DNA of 10,778 nt. Origin: Roseburia sp. (GTDB taxonomy: Bacteria > Bacillota > Clostridia > Lachnospirales > Lachnospiraceae). Where the stretch lies: contig DMYD01000040.1 of assembly GCA_003483745.1 (NCBI GenBank), positions 1-10,778 on the forward strand, given 5' to 3'. Position 1 is the stretch's first letter. Every line of letters starts with the position of its first letter. The notes under the pieces are model-generated. The model worked only from the letters and a program-made list of their open reading frames with translations, was not told where the DNA came from and searched no databases. Position numbers and translations under genes: made by a program. Shown piece by piece: positions 6,531-10,778 of this stretch.

Positions 6531-6587
6531 ATATTTCAAAAAAGTTCCCGTCCCGCACCTTATCATATCAAAAGGAGTGTACAGAAT

Positions 6588-7919
6588 ATGGAATTCATGA
6601 CAGGCGTAAACAAAAAGGAAACCTTAGAGATCAGTGAATTAATGGCTGGTGATTATGAGGGAAAAAATGTAAAGGTAAACGGAGCAGTGCATACCATCCG
6701 TGATATGGGTGATGTTGCATTTATTGTCTTAAGAAAGAGAGAAGGACTGCTCCAGTGTGTTTACGAAGAAGGAAAAACACAGTTTGACTTAAAAGATTTA
6801 AAAGAGGCAGCAACGATTGAGGTGGAGGGAACCGTAAAACCGGAGGAACGTGCACCACACGGATTTGAGATCCGTCTGGATAAAATCAATGTATTGTCCG
6901 AACCGGCTGCACCGATGCCGCTTGCAATCTCAAAATGGAAATTAAATACCTCCTTGGAGGCGAATTTAAACAACCGTGCGATCGCCCTTCGAAATGTCAG
7001 GGAGCGTGCAAAATTCCGTATTCAGGAAGGTGTGGTACGGGGATTTCGTGATTTCTTATACAGTCAGGGGTTTACAGAGATCCATACACCAAAGATCGGT
7101 GCAAAAAGTGCAGAGGGCGGGGCAAACCTGTTCCGGTTGGAATATTTCCACAGACCGGCAGTTTTACAGCAGAGTCCTCAGTTTTACAAACAGATGATGG
7201 TCGGCGTATTTGACCGGGTATTTGAGACGGCGCCGGTATTCCGTGCAGAAAAACATAATACCAAACGTCACTTGAACGAGTACACCAGCCTTGATTTTGA
7301 GATGGGATATATTGATGGATTCGAAGATATCATGGCGATGGAGACCGGATTTTTGCAGTATATGATCGCACTGCTCAAAAAAGATTATGCAGAGGAACTT
7401 CGGTTATTAGGCGTCACACTGCCGAACGTCGAAAAGATCCCGACCGTGCGGTTTGATGAGGCAAAAGAAAAAGTAGCGGAAAAATATCACCGTCAGATCA
7501 GAAATCCATACGATCTTGAACCGGAGGAGGAAGCACTGATCGGACAGTATTTTAAAGAAGAATATGATGCGGATTTCGTATTTGTTACACATTATCCATC
7601 CAAGAAACGTCCGTTTTACGCGATGGACGATCCGGCAGATCCGACTTATACCTTAAGTTTTGACCTCTTATATCAGGGACTTGAGATCACGACCGGTGGA
7701 CAGCGTATCCACGATTACAACAAACTGATGGAAAAAATCGAAAAGCGTGGTATGGAGTCTGAGGGAATGGAACAGTATTTATCCGTATTCAAACATGGCA
7801 TGCCGCCACATGGTGGACTTGGAATCGGATTAGAGCGTCTGACCATGAAATTAGTCGGTGAGGACAATGTTCGTGAAACTACTTTATTCCCTCGTGATTT
7901 AAGCAGATTAGAGCCGTAA
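6588..7919 (+). CDS. aspS: Aspartyl-tRNA synthetase, archaeal type, probably non-discriminating (Asp/Asn)
   Basis: This 443-residue cytosolic class II synthetase charges tRNA(Asp) and, if non-discriminating, tRNA(Asn) with Asp. An OB-fold anticodon domain spans about 18-105 (VNGAVHTIRDMGDVAF). The catalytic core has motif 1 around GFTEIHTPKI (161-170), motif 2 FRAEKHNTKRHLNE with Arg219, Glu221, His223 and Glu231, and motif 3 GLGIGLER (410-417). ITTGGQRIHDY and the C-terminus FPRDLSRLEP are AspRS-like rather than AsnRS-like. The short length without the bacterial GAD insertion marks the archaeal/eukaryal type. Residue His35 may correspond to the His linked to relaxed specificity in Deinococcus AspRS2; this alignment is from memory. 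The frame stays open upstream to 6375 through the T-box, but ATG 6588 follows AAAGGAG (6571-6577) at 10 nt and is the real start. ATG 6597 is a weaker alternative. Cotranscription with gatCAB behind an Asn-type T-box argues that it feeds Asp-tRNA(Asn) to the amidotransferase. Confidence 0.93.
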   Translation: MEFMTGVNKKETLEISELMAGDYEGKNVKVNGAVHTIRDMGDVAFIVLRKREGLLQCVYEEGKTQFDLKDLKEAATIEVEGTVKPEERAPHGFEIRLDKINVLSEPAAPMPLAISKWKLNTSLEANLNNRAIALRNVRERAKFRIQEGVVRGFRDFLYSQGFTEIHTPKIGAKSAEGGANLFRLEYFHRPAVLQQSPQFYKQMMVGVFDRVFETAPVFRAEKHNTKRHLNEYTSLDFEMGYIDGFEDIMAMETGFLQYMIALLKKDYAEELRLLGVTLPNVEKIPTVRFDEAKEKVAEKYHRQIRNPYDLEPEEEALIGQYFKEEYDADFVFVTHYPSKKRPFYAMDDPADPTYTLSFDLLYQGLEITTGGQRIHDYNKLMEKIEKRGMESEGMEQYLSVFKHGMPPHGGLGIGLERLTMKLVGEDNVRETTLFPRDLSRLEP

Positions 7920-8041
7920 TCAGGTTAGAACAGATGCAAAGAATCCAAAACAGAATAATTTTAGATCCATATCAGGTTCAAAATTGAATGTAAATTGAGT
8001 TTTGCAAACAGGGATCATATGAATGAAAAAGGAGAACAGCC
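7920..8041 (+). other. Spacer between aspS and the GNAT-gatC gene
   Basis: This 122-nt AT-rich spacer has no terminator. TCAGGTT occurs at 7920 and again at 7973. TTCAAAATTGAA (near 7978) is a small imperfect palindrome. The ribosome binding site AAAGGAGA (8028-8035) precedes the GTG at 8042. Absence of a terminator supports cotranscription of aspS with the downstream genes. Confidence 0.5.
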
Positions 8042-8953
8042 GTGAAACATTTGGGAACAAAAACAATCGAGACAAGACGTCTTGTTTTAAGAAAATTTAC
8101 ACTTTCCGATGCAGAACCGATGTACCGCAACTGGGCATCGGATACGGAAGTGACAAGATATCTGCTGTGGCCGGCGCATGAGAGCGAAGAGGAGACAAAA
8201 GGCATTTTAAAAGGCTGGATTGCTGCCTACGATAAACCGGAAAAATACGAATGGTGTATCGAGTTAAAAGAAATCGGTGAGGCAATCGGCAGCATTGGCG
8301 TGGTAGCTGTCAATGAAAAAGTGCAGTCCATGGAAGTAGGCTATTGTTTAAGCAGTGATTACTGGCATAAGGGGATCATGTCAGAGGCACTTTCAGCTGT
8401 TGTGGAATATCTGACCAATGAAGTTGGTGCACGCAGGATCCAGGCGAGATGTGATACCAGAAATCCATACTCCGCAAAGGTAATGGAAAAATGCGGATTA
8501 AAATATGAAGGAACTGCAATCCAGGCAGAATGGAATAACTCCGGGGCTGGGGATGTTGCCTACTATGGTTTGGTTGTCGGACCGGTCATTGTGGAAGAGC
8601 CGGAGGAAGCCGAAGAGCCAGAAATCGAAGAAGAGCCGAAAATCATTAAAACCGGACGCAAAAATGAGATCTCGGATGAGACAATCGAATATGTCGGAAT
8701 CCTTGCAAAATTAGAGTTGAATGACGAAGAAAAAGAGCATGCCAAGAAAGATATGGAAGAGATGCTCAACTATATTGATAAATTAAACGAACTTGACACC
8801 ACAGGAGTGGAACCGATGTCACATGTATTCCCGGTAAACAACGTATTCAGGGATGATGTGGTAACAAACGGAGACGGCAGTAAAGAGACACTTTCCAATG
8901 CACCGGCACAGAAAGACGGTGGATTTAAAGTGCCAAAGACAATTGGAGATTAA
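8042..8953 (+). CDS. gatC: GNAT acetyltransferase fused to GatC, amidotransferase subunit C
   Basis: This 303-residue fusion has a RimJ/RimL-type GNAT domain (about 1-181) with the acetyl-CoA loop YWHKGIMSEAL (107-117) and the NPYSAKVMEKCGLKYEG block (141-157). A Glu/Pro-rich linker (185-200) joins it to a full-length GatC (about 208-303; EYVGILAKLEL, VEPMSHVFPVNNVFRDDVV). GatC wraps around GatA and GatB and is needed for a stable GatCAB that turns Asp-tRNA(Asn) and Glu-tRNA(Gln) into the amides. GTG is the start: GGAG (8031-8034) lies 7 nt upstream and the protein begins TRRLVLRKF-like, as GNATs of this type do. There is no in-frame ATG between residues 148 and 238, and no ribosome binding site at the domain junction. 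GatC therefore seems to be made only as a fusion. The acetyltransferase substrate is unknown. RimJ/L relatives modify protein N-termini, and other GNATs act on aminoacyl-tRNA; either would only be a guess. Confidence 0.93.
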   Translation: MKHLGTKTIETRRLVLRKFTLSDAEPMYRNWASDTEVTRYLLWPAHESEEETKGILKGWIAAYDKPEKYEWCIELKEIGEAIGSIGVVAVNEKVQSMEVGYCLSSDYWHKGIMSEALSAVVEYLTNEVGARRIQARCDTRNPYSAKVMEKCGLKYEGTAIQAEWNNSGAGDVAYYGLVVGPVIVEEPEEAEEPEIEEEPKIIKTGRKNEISDETIEYVGILAKLELNDEEKEHAKKDMEEMLNYIDKLNELDTTGVEPMSHVFPVNNVFRDDVVTNGDGSKETLSNAPAQKDGGFKVPKTIGD

Positions 8954-8967
8954 TCAGATTGCTCAAA

Positions 8968-9000
8968 GAACATTTTGTGCAGCAGGCAAAGAAAATGTTC
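8968..9000 (+). other. Inverted repeat between gatC and gatA
   Basis: GAACATTTT (8968-8976) and AAAATGTTC (8992-9000) are exact 9-nt inverted repeats around a 15-nt loop. No U-run follows (GGATAAAAAG), so it is not a normal terminator. It sits 14 nt after the gatC stop and ends just before the gatA ribosome binding site (AGGAG, 9012-9016). An mRNA-processing or translation-tuning role is possible. Confidence 0.4.
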
Positions 9001-9021
9001 GGATAAAAAGCAGGAGCAGGA

Positions 9022-10491
9022 ATGGAGATTTATATGAATATTATGAGTTTGACTGCCGTGGAACTCGGCAAAAGAATAAAAGCAAAAGAAATCTCAGTAG
9101 AGGAAGCTGTTACGGCGGCGCTTGACGCGATTGAGAAAAAAGAAAAACTTGTAAACAGTTTTGTGACGGTAGATAGAGAAGGCGCACTGAAGCGAGCAAA
9201 AGAAGTTCAAAAACAGATCGATGACGGCACATTGACAGGACCATTAGCAGGTGTTCCGGTTGCCATCAAGGATAATATGTGTACAAAAGATCTGCTTACG
9301 ACCTGTTCTTCTAAGATTTTATATAATTTTATTCCGACCTATACGGCAGAGGCAGTTTTAAATCTGGAAAAAGCAGGGGCAGTTATTTTAGGAAAAACGA
9401 ACATGGATGAATTTGCCATGGGAAGCACGACAGAGACATCCGCTTACGGCGAGACAAAAAATCCGTGGAACACAGAACATGTGCCGGGTGGTTCTTCGGG
9501 TGGTTCCTGTGCAGCAGTTGCGGCTGAGGAGTGTGTTTTTGCGCTTGGTTCAGATACCGGCGGTTCCATCCGTCAGCCGAGTTCTTTCTGCGGTGTGACA
9601 GGAATCAAGCCGACCTACGGAACGGTATCACGTTACGGACTGATCGCTTACGGTTCTTCCTTAGACCAGATCGGGCCGGTTGCAAAAGATGTGACAGACT
9701 GTGCCACGATTTTAGAGGCGATCGCTTCTTATGATACGAAGGACTCCACTTCCGTAAAAAGAGAGGATTATGATTTTACAAAGGCACTGGTGGATGATGT
9801 TACCGGCATGAAGATCGGTATTCCGCGTGATTATTTTGGGGAAGGCTTAGATCCGGAAGTAAAAGCGGCAGTTTTGCAGGCCGCGGAGGAATTAAAGAAA
9901 AAAGGTGCCATTGTGGAAGAATTTGATTTAAGTCTGGTAGAGTATGCGATTCCGGCTTACTATGTCATTGCCTGTGCAGAGGCAAGTTCCAACCTGGCAA
10001 GATTTGATGGTGTGAAATACGGTTACCGCACCAAAGAATACGAGGGACTTCATAACATGTACAAAAAATCCCGTTCCGAAGGATTCGGACCGGAAGTAAA
10101 GCGTCGTATCATGCTTGGTTCGTTCGTGTTAAGCAGTGGATATTATGATGCATATTATCTGAAAGCACTCCGCACGAAGGCACTGATCAAACAGGCATTT
10201 GATAAAGCATTTGAAAAATATGATGTCATTTTAGGACCGGCAGCACCGACTACTGCACCAAAACTGGGACAGTCCTTAAGTGATCCGATTAAGATGTATT
10301 TAGGAGATATTTACACGATCTCTGTAAACCTCGCCGGATTACCGGGTATTTCACTGCCGTGCGGCAAAGATAAAAATGGTCTGCCGATCGGGTTACAGCT
10401 CATTGGAAACTGTTTTGAAGAAAAGAAGATTATCCGCGCAGCATATGCGTTTGAACAGACAAGAACCTATGAGCACAGCCCGCTTGCATAG
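9022..10491 (+). CDS. gatA: Asp-tRNA(Asn)/Glu-tRNA(Gln) amidotransferase subunit A
   Basis: This glutaminase subunit of GatCAB belongs to the amidase-signature family. It releases ammonia from glutamine and passes it to GatB. It has 489 residues, the family's normal length. The catalytic triad is present: Lys83 in VAIKDN, cis-Ser158 in PGGSSGGS, and nucleophile Ser182 in DTGGSIRQP. Their spacing (75 and 99 residues from Lys) matches Staphylococcus aureus GatA as I recall it. The start is uncertain. ATG 9022 follows AGGAG (9012-9016) at 5 nt, ATG 9034 follows GGAG (9024-9027) at 6 nt and gives 485 residues, and ATG 9043 has no site of its own. It lies 68 nt after GNAT-gatC and 21 nt before gatB, in the same operon. 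Nothing suggests damage. Confidence 0.97.
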   Translation: MEIYMNIMSLTAVELGKRIKAKEISVEEAVTAALDAIEKKEKLVNSFVTVDREGALKRAKEVQKQIDDGTLTGPLAGVPVAIKDNMCTKDLLTTCSSKILYNFIPTYTAEAVLNLEKAGAVILGKTNMDEFAMGSTTETSAYGETKNPWNTEHVPGGSSGGSCAAVAAEECVFALGSDTGGSIRQPSSFCGVTGIKPTYGTVSRYGLIAYGSSLDQIGPVAKDVTDCATILEAIASYDTKDSTSVKREDYDFTKALVDDVTGMKIGIPRDYFGEGLDPEVKAAVLQAAEELKKKGAIVEEFDLSLVEYAIPAYYVIACAEASSNLARFDGVKYGYRTKEYEGLHNMYKKSRSEGFGPEVKRRIMLGSFVLSSGYYDAYYLKALRTKALIKQAFDKAFEKYDVILGPAAPTTAPKLGQSLSDPIKMYLGDIYTISVNLAGLPGISLPCGKDKNGLPIGLQLIGNCFEEKKIIRAAYAFEQTRTYEHSPLA

Positions 10492-10512
10492 TCCGAAAAT
10501 GGAGGAATAGAC

Positions 10513-10778
<266 letters not shown>

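Noticed and set aside
6375..6587. Upstream extension of the AspRS frame to a GTG at 6375
   Set aside because: It would translate the T-box and its terminator; a proper ribosome binding site precedes ATG 6588, and the family starts there.
7995..8023. Promoter-like TTGAGT-17-TATGAA before GNAT-gatC
   Set aside because: The start point would fall in the ribosome binding site at about 8030, leaving no leader; both boxes match only 4 of 6. Cotranscription from the T-box promoter explains the gene better.
8563..8714. Separate start for a free GatC at the domain junction
   Set aside because: No in-frame ATG and no Shine-Dalgarno near the linker; an ATG inside AAAAATGAG near 8663 is out of frame.

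Overview
The window looks like a chromosomal segment of a low-GC Gram-positive gut bacterium, most likely a Lachnospiraceae member close to Roseburia or Agathobacter (Eubacterium) rectale. This is inferred from AAGGAG-type ribosome binding sites, a tRNA-sensing T-box leader, an archaeal-type AspRS encoded with GatCAB, and a very large secreted multi-domain starch-degrading enzyme with bacterial Ig-like (Big_2) repeats. No genome comparison was possible. All genes recognised lie on the + strand.

Layout. Positions 1-33 may hold the last codons of an unidentified upstream gene. After an AT-rich region with a three-times repeated 9-nt element comes a low-molecular-weight protein tyrosine phosphatase (261-770), closed by a strong intrinsic terminator (791-835). 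A 375-nt gap holds a candidate promoter and a five-codon leader ORF with its own strong Shine-Dalgarno. Then comes a 1651-residue extracellular GH13 alpha-amylase-like enzyme (1146-6101). It has a signal peptide, an acidic Glu/Thr repeat linker, a stack of starch-binding and Ig-like modules, the catalytic barrel with all catalytic residues, and four lysine-rich Big_2 repeats instead of an LPXTG anchor.

From 6142 onward the window holds the front of an indirect aminoacyl-tRNA synthesis operon. It starts with an extended -10 promoter and a T-box riboswitch whose Stem I, T-box sequence and terminator can all be traced. Next are an archaeal-type (probably non-discriminating) AspRS, a GatC subunit fused behind a complete GNAT acetyltransferase domain, GatA, and the start of GatB, which runs off the window. 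AspRS would make Asp-tRNA(Asn), and GatCAB would amidate it (and Glu-tRNA(Gln)) using ammonia from glutamine. The T-box would open the operon when the sensed tRNA is uncharged.

The most notable observations are the GNAT-GatC fusion and the specifier loop, which holds the overlapping triplets GAA (Glu) and AAC (Asn). The latter matches the logic of the two-codon T-box reported for the transamidation operon of Clostridium acetobutylicum. The unusual domain stack and the anchorless basic tail of the amylase come next. No mobile element, CRISPR array, tRNA or rRNA gene was seen.
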